Source of the DNA: Bacteroidales bacterium
GTDB lineage: Bacteria; Bacteroidota; Bacteroidia; Bacteroidales; UBA932
DNA: 57,003 nucleotides
Assembly (NCBI GenBank): GCA_024401855.1
Contig: JAKSKH010000013.1
Location: 1-57,003, forward strand
Direction of reading: 5' to 3'
The translations under genes were made by a program, and so were the position numbers. The notes below the pieces were generated by a model that was not told the origin of the DNA, searched no databases, and was given only the letters and a program-made list of their open reading frames with translations. Positions 17,079 through 30,296 of this stretch are shown here, in pieces (the stretch's first letter is position 1; every line of letters begins with the position of its first letter).

Positions 17079-18416
17079 TTCGTAGAACCTCGCGATAGAT
17101 TCCATTCCCCCGAAGAACTGCTTCAGAAGATAGCTTTCGTTGGGGGAATGTATTGTATCACGCTCCAGGCCGAAGCCCATCAGCAGAGGGTCTATCCCCA
17201 GAATCTTCTGGACTTCAGCAAGCACGGCTATGCTGCCGCCTCCGCGGGAAGGAACAGGTTCTATCCCGTATACGTCCTTGATTGCCTGCGAGGCGGCCTT
17301 ATATGCATCAGAGCCTATGGGAATAAGGAATCCGTCACCACCTTCGCATTCCTTCACCTCAACCTTGACGTATCGGGGCGCGATGTTCCTGAAATGCTCC
17401 GCAAAGAGTCTTGTGATTTCAGAGCTGGACTGGTCCGGCACAAGACGCATGGAAATCTTGGCATGAGCCTCTGAAGGCAGCACAGTCTTGGCCCCCTCTC
17501 CGGTATATCCTCCCCATATTCCGCATACATCAAGACAGGGGCGTATTCCGGTCCTTTCCAGTGTGGTGTATCCTTTCTCCCCCCTGACATCCCCTATATC
17601 CAGGAACTTCTTGTATTCTTCCAGATCGAAGGGCGCTTTTGCAAGCAGAGCCCTGTCTTCAGCGGAGAGTTCAACGACCTTGTCATAAAATCCGGGCACC
17701 GTTATGCGGCCGTCGCTGTCGGTCAGAGAGGCTATCATTTCGCAAAGAACAGTGATGGGATTTGCCACAGCGCCTCCGTAATGCCCCGAATGAAGATCCT
17801 TGTTAGGTCCGGTGACCTTTACTTCCAGATAGCTGAGTCCCCTCATTCCGCAGTTGATGGAAGGAACGGACTCACTGATCATCGTTGTGTCGGAAACAAG
17901 GCATATGTCCGCCTTGAGCATTTCCCTGTTCCTGCTTATCCACTCCGGAAGGGAAGGGCTTCCCGTCTCCTCCTCACCCTCGAAGAGGAATTTGACGTTA
18001 TGATGAAGCTTGCCGCTCCTGAGCATGTACTCGAATGCCTTTATGTGCATGAAGAGCTGCCCCTTGTCATCATTCGCCCCACGTCCCCAGATGGCATCGT
18101 CATGGATGACGGGCTCGAACGGGTCGGTATTCCATTTTTCAAGCGGCTCTGCCGGTTGTACATCATAATGTCCGTAAACCAATACAGTCTTGAACGAGGG
18201 ATCCAGAATCCTGCTTCCGAACACGACAGGATTGCCCGCAGTTTCATACAGCGATGCCTCATCCGCGCCTGCCTCCATCAGAAGGTCGCACAGACGTTGG
18301 GCGCACGCATACATGTCGGGCTTGTTCTCAGCCTTGGCACTGATTGAAGGAATACGCAACAGGCTGAAGAGCTCTTCAAAGAACCTGTCCTTGTTTTCGG
18401 AAATATAAGCTTTCAT
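17070..18416 (-). CDS. M20 family dipeptidase
   Basis: A 448-residue M20 metallopeptidase. Dinuclear zinc ligands are visible in order: VLVYGHYDVQP, GRGANDDKGQ, FEGEEETGSP, and a C-terminal histidine in ERDTIHSPNES. The dimerisation domain lies around residues 185-310, beginning near DLHSGHYGGA. Relatives are carnosinase-type or DapE-like dipeptidases acting in the cytoplasm; no signal peptide is present. It is the last gene of the gyrB-to-M20 operon and begins directly after the threonine dehydrogenase stop. Confidence 0.92.
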   Translation of the reverse strand: MKAYISENKDRFFEELFSLLRIPSISAKAENKPDMYACAQRLCDLLMEAGADEASLYETAGNPVVFGSRILDPSFKTVLVYGHYDVQPAEPLEKWNTDPFEPVIHDDAIWGRGANDDKGQLFMHIKAFEYMLRSGKLHHNVKFLFEGEEETGSPSLPEWISRNREMLKADICLVSDTTMISESVPSINCGMRGLSYLEVKVTGPNKDLHSGHYGGAVANPITVLCEMIASLTDSDGRITVPGFYDKVVELSAEDRALLAKAPFDLEEYKKFLDIGDVRGEKGYTTLERTGIRPCLDVCGIWGGYTGEGAKTVLPSEAHAKISMRLVPDQSSSEITRLFAEHFRNIAPRYVKVEVKECEGGDGFLIPIGSDAYKAASQAIKDVYGIEPVPSRGGGSIAVLAEVQKILGIDPLLMGFGLERDTIHSPNESYLLKQFFGGMESIARFYELF

Positions 18417-19370
18417 CTAAAGCAACTTTTCTTTCAGGTGCATAATCATGTCCGCGGTCATCGACTCAAGATCGAATTCGGGCTTCCATCCCCACTCGGC
18501 ACGCGCACAGCTGTCATCCATCTTGTCAGGCCAGGAGTCGGCAATCCCCTGCCTTACCGGATCGACCTCATATCTGATCCGGAAATCGGGATATTCCTTC
18601 CTTATGGCCTGGAATATCGTTTCAGGATCGAAACTCATCGAAGCGATGTTGAATGAATTGCGGTGGACGAGCTTGTCCGGGTCGGCCTGCATTATCTGAA
18701 CAGCGGCACGCAATGCGTCAGGCATATACATCATATCCATATAGGTCCCCGGAGCAATCGGGCAGACGAAAGTCTCCCCCTTTACGGCAGCATAATAAAT
18801 CTCCACTGCGTAATCAGTGGTACCGCCACCGGGAAGCGTCGTATATGAAATAAGACCCGGGAAACGGACAGAACGGGTATCAACCCCGTATTTATGGAAA
18901 TAATAATCACTCAGAAGTTCTGTGGCGACCTTGGTTACTCCATACATTGAAGTGGGTCTCTGGATCGTATCCTGGGGAGTGTTGTCGTGAGGAGTGCTCG
19001 GGCCGAACGATCCGATGGAACTTGGTGTGAAGACAGCACAGCGCTTCTCCCTTGCCACCTCCAGGATATTGATGAGTCCGTTCATCTGTATGTCCCAGGC
19101 AAGGAGAGGCTTCTTTTCCGCCGTGGCGGAAAGGAGGGCTGCAAGGTTGTATATGGCATCAATGTCATATTTCTCAACAATGGCCGCAATCTGCTTTGCA
19201 TCGCACACGTCGGCCTGTTCAGCAGGACCGCTCTCCAGGAGCGCCCCTTTCGGCTCGGCACCGGGGATATACCCGGCAACTGTGACTCCGCCAGGTATCT
19301 CACGACGGAGTTTCATTGTCAATTCCGAACCGATCTGTCCTGTTGACCCTATGACAAGAACGTTTTTCAT
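18417..19370 (-). CDS. L-threonine 3-dehydrogenase, epimerase-type SDR
   Basis: A 317-residue extended short-chain dehydrogenase. NAD-binding VIGSTGQIGSEL at the N-terminus, catalytic YGVTKVATE (YxxxK), and the family segments TPSSIGSFGP, PGLISYTTLPGGGTTDYAVE and TYMDMMYMPDA are typical of the bacterial UDP-galactose epimerase-like threonine dehydrogenases, not of the zinc MDR type. It makes 2-amino-3-oxobutyrate from threonine, which kbl then cleaves. Its ATG overlaps the trigger factor stop by one base (TAATG), pointing to translational coupling. Confidence 0.92.
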   Translation of the reverse strand: MKNVLVIGSTGQIGSELTMKLRREIPGGVTVAGYIPGAEPKGALLESGPAEQADVCDAKQIAAIVEKYDIDAIYNLAALLSATAEKKPLLAWDIQMNGLINILEVAREKRCAVFTPSSIGSFGPSTPHDNTPQDTIQRPTSMYGVTKVATELLSDYYFHKYGVDTRSVRFPGLISYTTLPGGGTTDYAVEIYYAAVKGETFVCPIAPGTYMDMMYMPDALRAAVQIMQADPDKLVHRNSFNIASMSFDPETIFQAIRKEYPDFRIRYEVDPVRQGIADSWPDKMDDSCARAEWGWKPEFDLESMTADMIMHLKEKLL

Positions 19371-20358
19371 TATTTCAGCTCGCGGAATTTGGCGGCGGAT
19401 ATTTTGGTTGACTTCAATGTAACTGTCTCCTTGATCTTGTCAAGCACCTTGCGGTCCTCGACCTGCTCTATCAGACGGTCGATCTGCTGCTTGTCCTGAA
19501 GGACGTTCACCACAGCCTCCTGAATCATTTCCTTGGGAACATTTCCAAGCCCGTACATCGCATACTGATATGTAACGAATGCCTCGGCAGCCTCACGGAG
19601 ATCCTTCTCCTCAACCTTGAACTCATATTTGTTCATAAGGTATCCGCGTACCATCTGCCACTTGAAATCCTCTGCAAATCCGGCGAAATCCTTTTCAATA
19701 TCCTCCTTGGATATCTTTCCGTTGTTTGCACTGAAAAGCCAGCGCTTGAGGAACTCCTCAGGAAGCTTGAGACCGGCTTTGCCAACATAGTAATTCCTGA
19801 TATCCTTTGAAAGACGCCACTCAGCTTCGTTCTTGTACTGTTCCTTGAGCCTTGCTGTCACATCCTTCTCAATTTCCTCGTCTGTCTTCTCCTCTTTCTT
19901 CTCCTCATAATATTTCTTGAGATTGGCGATCATCTCAGTCTTGTCCTTGGCGGCCACTGTCACAGAATAGGAAGGAATCTCATCTGTCGCCTCAACCTCG
20001 ACCTTTACCTCGGGAGCGATGGCGATATCGAAAATGAAGGTATAGTCTGTTTCGTCCTTCCACTCCACCTGGGGCTGTTTCTCAGATGAAAGGGGTTCTC
20101 CGAGGATATGGAGCTTGTTGTCTGTGATGTACTTGTCAAGTTCAGTGGATATGACCTCGTTGACAGCCTCCACCAGGCACTGTTCACCATAAACTCTCTT
20201 GATCATGGAAGCAGGGACCATTCCTTTGCGGAAACCTTTGAAATCGGCTTTGCGACGGCATTCAGAGAGTTTCTTCTTTTCGAATTCTGCATAATCGGCA
20301 GCGGCAATCTCGAGTGTGAGTTCAAGATTGAGAGCATCAATTTTTTTGTCTGTGATTT

Positions 20359-20362
<4 letters not shown>
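19370..20362 (-). CDS. tig: Trigger factor without the PPIase domain
   Basis: A 330-residue trigger factor. The ribosome-binding signature GFRKGMVP is at residues 43-50, in an N-terminal domain that runs to about residue 115. The usual FKBP-type domain (about 90 residues) is absent: after a short linker the chain goes straight into the charged helices of the chaperone arm (EEKKEEKTDEEIEKD) and the C-terminal domain. Normal trigger factors are 430-450 residues. It is cytoplasmic, binds nascent chains at the exit tunnel. Its ATG overlaps the end of the pgpH-like gene by 4 nt. Confidence 0.9.
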
Positions 20363-24379
<4,017 letters not shown>

Positions 24380-24419
24380 TCACAAAACTTGCGAATTTAA
24401 TCAAAAAATTGCAAAAAGC

Positions 24420-25967
24420 CTATAAAACAAGGCTGAAACCAACGGTTGCATAAGGTCCCTTCTCCTCAAAACCGGGGATTCTCTGTATTTTCATTCCGGC
24501 AAGGTTTCCGCCTTTGGCCCATACCCCCCATCTGCCGTTCAATTTATATTCAAGATTGAGGCCCAGGTCTACATATGCAGGGACATTGTTCCCTGTCGGT
24601 GAAGCCATTGCAGAACGCCCCTCAGCGGAAATGCCTGCATATATTCTACGGTTCCAGTTATAACGCATGGTCAATGTTCCACAGAAGGATGCGGGAGTAT
24701 AGCAGACACTGTTGGATACCATTGAATAATTGCCGTAATGCATCTGTCCAGTCATATCGAATCTGTCTGAATGAACAGCCAGCAGCGCTTCAGCGTAGAA
24801 AAGCTTGTAGTTCTCGAACGCATACATGCCTGTGACGCCGAACAGGGGGACATTGTCCCTGATGGCATAGCCTGCCTTGAGCCTGTATTCGAAATGGCTT
24901 CCCGCATGTCCGGAAATACCTGCAAATGCGTTCATCTTTTCATAACCGACCCCTTTGTTACCTTCATGACATCCTATGATGGCAAACCTGTGGTTGACAG
25001 ATCTCAAGTCATAATAAGTGTATATGTTCTGCCCTCCCGTAAGACCGGCAAAGATATTGAGACGGCTTTTGAACAAAGCCAGATTCGCATCGGCAACAGG
25101 AGCTATCCTCAGGCCGTCGGCATAATCAATACGGGCGCCGGCACTGATCTTGACAGGCCCGAGCAGGAATGACGCTCTAGGAGTGAGACCGGCGTAAGCG
25201 GCCTTTCTGTCCTCCACTCCACCCCATGCATCGTAGCGCAGGTCAAAATCCACGGTCAGTTTGAACTTGTTCTTGATGACAGGTCCTATGGAACCGTCCG
25301 CAAAAATAATGTGCTCGTTTTCCTTCGCGGAAGGAAGGGCCTCATTCCCGTACCGGTATCCGATGTTGAAATCATAGAAGAAATATGACCCTCTTGTGGT
25401 GGATTTGACATTCAGCCTGGCAAAGCCTGAATTGAAGCTGTTCCCCGGCTGATCCGTGGCGGCGAATATGCCGTCGTATCCTGTAGAGAACAGGATAACG
25501 TTCTTCTTATGATACCAACGGAGTTCCGCTCCGGCATTGCCGGACAGGTCCCTGTTGTCACTGTACCAATAGCCGGCGCCATTGGCATAAACGCTCATGG
25601 CAAAATCCTTCCGGACCACCGGGGCGTACACAAGCTCGAGCTCAGGATGAAGGGTGTAACCGGCACCGGCCCTTACCTGAAGTTTCCTGCCGTCAAACAC
25701 AGTTGCATCAGGATGAATCTGAATGGAATACGGAGAGAACTCATAGGCTCCCATATACGGCGAATCGAAGACGGAATAATTGAATTTATAGTCAAAATTC
25801 AACAGGGTGTCCGGTACACTCATGGGAACATCGTGTTTGCGCACTTCCCCAAGGATGCTCACGTAGTCATTCGTCACCTGAACGGACTGGTTTATGTTCT
25901 GCGCAGTCACCTCCACGAATGAGGCACAAGCCGCAAGAATAAGATATATCTTTTTCATACTCATCAT
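24420..25967 (-). CDS. Outer-membrane beta-barrel protein
   Basis: A 515-residue protein with a signal peptide (to about residue 22, ending VTAQ). The rest is a run of amphipathic beta strands with many aromatic girdle residues (GAGYWYSDNRD, YFFYDFNIGYRYG, ITVDFD-type strands) and a C-terminal GPYATVGFSLVL that looks like a barrel-closing strand. No TonB plug or TonB box is evident, so the barrel probably acts with a partner. The ATG overlaps the stop of the upstream TPR gene (ATGA). In Bacteroidales such barrel genes are commonly labelled TonB receptors on weak similarity. Confidence 0.82.
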   Translation of the reverse strand: MMSMKKIYLILAACASFVEVTAQNINQSVQVTNDYVSILGEVRKHDVPMSVPDTLLNFDYKFNYSVFDSPYMGAYEFSPYSIQIHPDATVFDGRKLQVRAGAGYTLHPELELVYAPVVRKDFAMSVYANGAGYWYSDNRDLSGNAGAELRWYHKKNVILFSTGYDGIFAATDQPGNSFNSGFARLNVKSTTRGSYFFYDFNIGYRYGNEALPSAKENEHIIFADGSIGPVIKNKFKLTVDFDLRYDAWGGVEDRKAAYAGLTPRASFLLGPVKISAGARIDYADGLRIAPVADANLALFKSRLNIFAGLTGGQNIYTYYDLRSVNHRFAIIGCHEGNKGVGYEKMNAFAGISGHAGSHFEYRLKAGYAIRDNVPLFGVTGMYAFENYKLFYAEALLAVHSDRFDMTGQMHYGNYSMVSNSVCYTPASFCGTLTMRYNWNRRIYAGISAEGRSAMASPTGNNVPAYVDLGLNLEYKLNGRWGVWAKGGNLAGMKIQRIPGFEEKGPYATVGFSLVL

Positions 25968-28936
25968 TTTAAGCTTGAAATTCTGTCAAGTCTTGCCTGA
26001 ATGTTCTCAAGGATATCGTCGGAAGTCCCGTTCACGGGAGAATAACCGTCACGTATACTCTCGTACGTAGCCTTTGCCTGGCTTATCTTCCCCCTTTCCA
26101 CAAAAGCATCTCCAAGAAGAACATAACTCTTTGCAAGCCAATACAGTTCATCTCCTGCCTTGTCTGAGAATTCATAAACCGAAGATTCCACTTTATCGAA
26201 GTTGCCGGAATCATATTCATCCTGAATGAGGATATAGCGGGACTCCGCCCCTTCTGGAGTTGACGGCTCAGATGCGAGCTCCCTGAAATATGCCATTGCC
26301 TGTTCCCTTCTGGATGTGGCCAGAGAAGACTTGGCCATCACATACAAAGCCTCACGCCTGAGAGCGGCATCAGAAGAACCGTTGTTCCTTACAATTTCCG
26401 CAGTGGAAATAGCCGAACTGAAATCCCGCCCCCTGTATGCGGAACGCATCATTCCTACCTGGGCAGTGGTCCTGTTCTCCTCGATCTTTGCAGATGAAAG
26501 CAAAGTCGCATAGCCCCTGTACGCATCCGCGTAGCGTTCCAGTTCATAGGAGAGCTTTGCATAATTCAACCTGGACACTTCTGAGAAGGAATTGCCGGCT
26601 GATGTGCCGTCCGCCGCCTTCGCATACATATCGCAGGCCGCCTCCTTCTCTTCGGATGCCTTATAGCACTCAGCAAGATAGAACACAGCCTTGTCGCTGC
26701 TCATGCCGGAAGGATAAAGCTCAAGATATTTCTTCAGCGAAGCAATTGATTGTGAGTAATTCCCGGCAAGGAACAACTGCTCGGCCGTATTGAAATACAT
26801 CTGATCCTTTTCCTCCTCAGATTTTCCGGAAGCAAGGGAATTGCTCTCGACGTATGCGACATATTTTTCCGGTTGCTTCAGTTTCTGATAGATGGACTCT
26901 ATGGCAAGCAGCGCGTTTTCAGCGTATTCACTGCCGGGCATGGTGCTTACGACCTCCTTGTAGTAATCGAGAGCCTTGTCATAGTTGCCGGAATTGCGGT
27001 TAACCATTCCGAGCCCTATCAGGGCCTTGGCCACATAGGTGTTGTCTTTTGTAAGCTCCTTCAGCTTGTTGAACGTACCTGAGGCATCCGTGTTCTTCTT
27101 GAGGTCCATCTGAGTGCGCCCGAGTTCATAAAGGCATTCGTAGTATACCGTATTGGGAGAATCGGGTTCCTCTATGGATGAAAGGACAGATATTTTCTTC
27201 TTCCTGTCTCCGGCAAGACCATAGGAAAGAGCCTGCTGATAATAGGGATAGATATCAGATTTGTCACTGATGCTCCTGATTGCGTTCCCGTAGGAAACGA
27301 TGGCCGCCTTGTAATCCTTCCTTGCAAAATCGCAGTCAGCCCTCCTCAGGACGGCATCGTCCATGGCAACCGCCTGTCCGCTGACCGAATAGATGTCGAA
27401 CCATTTGGCCGCATTGTCCCAATCCTGCTGGCAGAAACAGCTGTACGCGATGTTGTACGGGAGCAGATCACCTTCCGGACTCCCCTGCAGGGCGGACGCA
27501 TTATAGAGTTCGAGGAAATTCTTTCTGGCTTCGGCATAGTTGCCGGTCCTGTAATTGGACTCGGCGAGCCAGTACCTCGACAACTGGTTGAACCTGTCGT
27601 TCCTGTCAACATAGTAGGCGCTGGCCCTCAGATAAGGGATGGCGTCACGGAAAGAACCGCCTCCCACAAGCTGCTCGGCGCGGAGGTAGTTTGCCTTGGC
27701 ATAGTTCTGGCGCATGTCGTCATCCAGCTCGTCAATATGGTCATAAGCATCCACGGCACGGTCGTAGTCCCTGTCATACAGGGCGGCGAGGGCCATGTAA
27801 CTGTATATCTGCTCCCCCTTCGTCTTTGTGAAGTATCTCTTGATGTAATCCGCAAATCCTCCGGTATCCTTGTTGAGGTCGAATGCAAGTTTGGCATAGT
27901 TGAAGAATGCGTCTTCCGTGATTTTCGAGTCGAAATCAACCTGGGAGGCCGCTTTGAAAGCATCCATTGCAGCCACCTTGTTCCTTGTGCGAATGTAGGA
28001 ATTACCCATCTGGTAGCTGGCTATCTGGCCGAGAGAGTCGGTACGGTCCGTCATTTTGAGGAAATTCTCTATGGCTCCCTTGTAGTCCTCCACTGCGTAA
28101 AGAACGGAACCCGCGTAGAAATAGTCGGAACGGCTCATCTGTTCACGGTACGACCCTTCGTAGAACTCCCTGGCCTTGGCCTTGTTACCGCGTACCAGAT
28201 ATGACTCGGAAATGATTCTGGCAAGGTGTTCCTTCCGCTCCTGGGGAACGCCTTCGTATATCTTCTCTCCCTCTTCAATCACGAAGTCATAATTCTTGAG
28301 ATTGAATTCACAGTCCACGATATAGAACTGGGAAATATCCCCCAGGCGCCTGTCGTTCACCGATTTGCGGAACCATTGTTCTGCCGTTTCAAAATTCTTG
28401 GCATTATATTGCATCAGTCCTGCCAGATAACGTGAAGGGGCCGAAAAGTCATTCAGGGGCATCTCATCCACTTCCTCAAAACATTTCATTGCCTCCGGAT
28501 AACGGGCCTGGGCATAATGGCAGTATCCGCTCTTGAACAGGAAGGCGTCCCTGTCCTCCGCAGAAACGGCCTTGAAGTCCACTTCTGCAAATTCCTTGGA
28601 CGCATCCTCGTAATGCTCCTCATCGAACAGCATGAGAGCCCTTTCGAAATGAAGCATATCCGTCAGGCTTGAATTGCCGTAGTCGTGTATATACTTCTCG
28701 AAGAGGGCCGGAGCATCCTCCGTACGCATTTTCAAGGCGCACAGTACGGAATAACCTTCGGAAAGCGGATCCTCCGGCAGGCTCTCGAACAGGGCGCGCG
28801 CCCTTTCGTAAAAGCCGTTACGGTAATAGTCCAGCGCCTGGCGGTAATCTGAATGTCTGCCTGCATCCGCGGGAACTGCCCCTGACAGCATCAAGGAGAT
28901 GGCCACGACAGTTGTCACAATCGATTTAACTCTCAT
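25964..28936 (-). CDS. Exported tetratricopeptide repeat protein
   Basis: A 990-residue protein with a signal peptide (about residues 1-25, ending VPADAG) followed almost entirely by TPR and Sel1-like helical hairpins. Repeat units are easy to see, for example YRQALDYYRNGFYERARALF, FDLNKDTGGFADYIKRYF, YDKALDYYKEVV and SIASLKKYLELYPSG. TPR arrays serve as protein-binding scaffolds; this one is probably periplasmic. It is tightly coupled to the beta-barrel gene downstream, so the pair may build an outer-membrane complex. The start at 28936 is an ATG; a TTG two codons upstream is less likely. Confidence 0.88.
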   Translation of the reverse strand: MRVKSIVTTVVAISLMLSGAVPADAGRHSDYRQALDYYRNGFYERARALFESLPEDPLSEGYSVLCALKMRTEDAPALFEKYIHDYGNSSLTDMLHFERALMLFDEEHYEDASKEFAEVDFKAVSAEDRDAFLFKSGYCHYAQARYPEAMKCFEEVDEMPLNDFSAPSRYLAGLMQYNAKNFETAEQWFRKSVNDRRLGDISQFYIVDCEFNLKNYDFVIEEGEKIYEGVPQERKEHLARIISESYLVRGNKAKAREFYEGSYREQMSRSDYFYAGSVLYAVEDYKGAIENFLKMTDRTDSLGQIASYQMGNSYIRTRNKVAAMDAFKAASQVDFDSKITEDAFFNYAKLAFDLNKDTGGFADYIKRYFTKTKGEQIYSYMALAALYDRDYDRAVDAYDHIDELDDDMRQNYAKANYLRAEQLVGGGSFRDAIPYLRASAYYVDRNDRFNQLSRYWLAESNYRTGNYAEARKNFLELYNASALQGSPEGDLLPYNIAYSCFCQQDWDNAAKWFDIYSVSGQAVAMDDAVLRRADCDFARKDYKAAIVSYGNAIRSISDKSDIYPYYQQALSYGLAGDRKKKISVLSSIEEPDSPNTVYYECLYELGRTQMDLKKNTDASGTFNKLKELTKDNTYVAKALIGLGMVNRNSGNYDKALDYYKEVVSTMPGSEYAENALLAIESIYQKLKQPEKYVAYVESNSLASGKSEEEKDQMYFNTAEQLFLAGNYSQSIASLKKYLELYPSGMSSDKAVFYLAECYKASEEKEAACDMYAKAADGTSAGNSFSEVSRLNYAKLSYELERYADAYRGYATLLSSAKIEENRTTAQVGMMRSAYRGRDFSSAISTAEIVRNNGSSDAALRREALYVMAKSSLATSRREQAMAYFRELASEPSTPEGAESRYILIQDEYDSGNFDKVESSVYEFSDKAGDELYWLAKSYVLLGDAFVERGKISQAKATYESIRDGYSPVNGTSDDILENIQARLDRISSLK

Positions 28937-28959
28937 ATACAAAAGCCTCTATAGATTTA

Positions 28960-28967
28960 CAAATTTA
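28960..28967 (-). promoter_or_regulatory. -7 box of the TPR gene
   Basis: Minus strand TAAATTTG, 23 nt before the ATG at 28936. Divergent from the ftsE promoter. Confidence 0.55.
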
Positions 28968-28980
28968 CTCAATATTTCGC

Positions 28981-28988
28981 TATATTTG
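28981..28988 (+). promoter_or_regulatory. -7 box of ftsE
   Basis: TATATTTG, 20 nt before the ATG at 29009. Confidence 0.55.
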
Positions 28989-29008
28989 CAGTACTTTACA
29001 TACTTTTT

Positions 29009-29677
29009 ATGAACAATCCCATCAGTTTTTCAGAAGCAGGGATAGTCAATGGAGAGACCCTCGTGGTTTATGGTCTCAATATGGAAGTCCATCCCTCCGA
29101 TATGGTATATATCGTAGGAAAAGTCGGCACCGGCAAGACTTCGATAATCCGTACGATCACAGGCGAGAACCCTCTTCTCCACGGTGAGGGCCAGGTTTGC
29201 GGCTACAACCTCAGGACCCTGCACGAGAAGGATATACCCTACCTCCGCCGCAGGATGGGGGTCGTGTTCCAGGATTTTCAGCTGCTCATGGACAGGAGCG
29301 TCCATGACAATCTTGAATTCGCGCTCAACTGCACCGGATGGAAAGACAGGCACAAGACAAACGAACGCATCATGGAGGCTCTTGAAAGCGTGGGAATGGC
29401 AACCAAGGCCCATAAAATGCCCCACCAGCTTTCAGGCGGCGAGCAGCAGAGGGTTGCAATCGCACGCGCCATACTTAACGAGCCCGAACTGATAATAGCG
29501 GACGAGCCTACGGGAAACCTCGACGAGGAAACTTCCGAGGAAATTCTCAAGCTTCTTCAGAAAATCAACAGGGAAAAAGGAACCGCCATCGTGATGGTGA
29601 CACACAACCGGAGCATATGCCGGCGATATCCGGGCAGAGTATTCGAAACCAGGAATGAGACTTGCACAGAGATATAG
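29009..29677 (+). CDS. ftsE: Cell division ATP-binding protein FtsE
   Basis: A 222-residue ABC ATPase. Walker A is [10 protein letters not shown], the Q loop is [11 protein letters not shown], the ABC signature is [14 protein letters not shown], Walker B is [12 protein letters not shown] and the H loop is VMVTHNRS. The short length, VVFQDFQLL and the overall pattern fit FtsE, which with FtsX controls peptidoglycan hydrolases at the septum. FtsX is not in the window. A LolD-like lipoprotein exporter ATPase is the alternative, but the Bacteroidota FtsE form is favoured. Its end overlaps the nth start by 23 nt. Confidence 0.85.
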   Translation: MNNPISFSEAGIVNGETLVVYGLNMEVHPSDMVYIVGKVGTGKTSIIRTITGENPLLHGEGQVCGYNLRTLHEKDIPYLRRRMGVVFQDFQLLMDRSVHDNLEFALNCTGWKDRHKTNERIMEALESVGMATKAHKMPHQLSGGEQQRVAIARAILNEPELIIADEPTGNLDEETSEEILKLLQKINREKGTAIVMVTHNRSICRRYPGRVFETRNETCTEI

Positions 29678-30296
29678 CGGGATTATAGAATATTTCCGCA
29701 AGAACATGCCGGTGGCGGAATCCGAACTGAACTTCAAGAATCCATACGAACTGATTGTTGCCGTGATCCTGTCCGCCCAATGCACGGACAAGCGCGTAAA
29801 CACGGTCACACCGGCAATATTCAGCAGGTATCCTTCCGTTGTTGACATGGCCCTTGCCGAGCCCGAAGAGCTGCTGCCGCTCATAAAGTCAGTATCATAC
29901 CCGAACAGCAAGGCCTCGCACCTCTGCGGAATGGCAAGGAAGGTCGTTTCCGATTTCAATGGGGAAATCCCTTCGGATACAGGGATGCTTATGACCCTTC
30001 CCGGAGTCGGGAGGAAAACGGCGAACGTTGTCGCATCCATCATCTACAATGAGCCTGTCATCGCCGTTGACACCCACGTCTTCCGTGTTTCCAGGCGGCT
30101 CGGACTCTCCAATGCAAAGACGCCCCGGGGAGTGGAGCTCGATCTGGAAAAGCACATCCCGGAAGAACTGCGTCCGATTGCCCACCACTGGCTGATCCTG
30201 CATGGAAGATACGTATGTAAAGCAATGAAGCCGCAATGCGTACATTGCGGCCTCAAGGAATTATGCAAGGATTTCACTTGCAGAACTGACGTTTGA
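29655..30296 (+). CDS. nth: Endonuclease III
   Basis: A 213-residue DNA glycosylase/AP lyase of base excision repair. The helix-hairpin-helix LPGVGRKTANVV carries the catalytic lysine, VDTHVFRVS the catalytic aspartate, and the C-terminus binds a 4Fe-4S cluster through a C-x6-C-x2-C-x5-C pattern. It removes oxidised pyrimidines. The start ATG lies inside the end of ftsE, and the 3' end overlaps the phosphohexomutase gene on the other strand by 23 nt. Confidence 0.95.
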   Translation: MRLAQRYSGIIEYFRKNMPVAESELNFKNPYELIVAVILSAQCTDKRVNTVTPAIFSRYPSVVDMALAEPEELLPLIKSVSYPNSKASHLCGMARKVVSDFNGEIPSDTGMLMTLPGVGRKTANVVASIIYNEPVIAVDTHVFRVSRRLGLSNAKTPRGVELDLEKHIPEELRPIAHHWLILHGRYVCKAMKPQCVHCGLKELCKDFTCRTDV

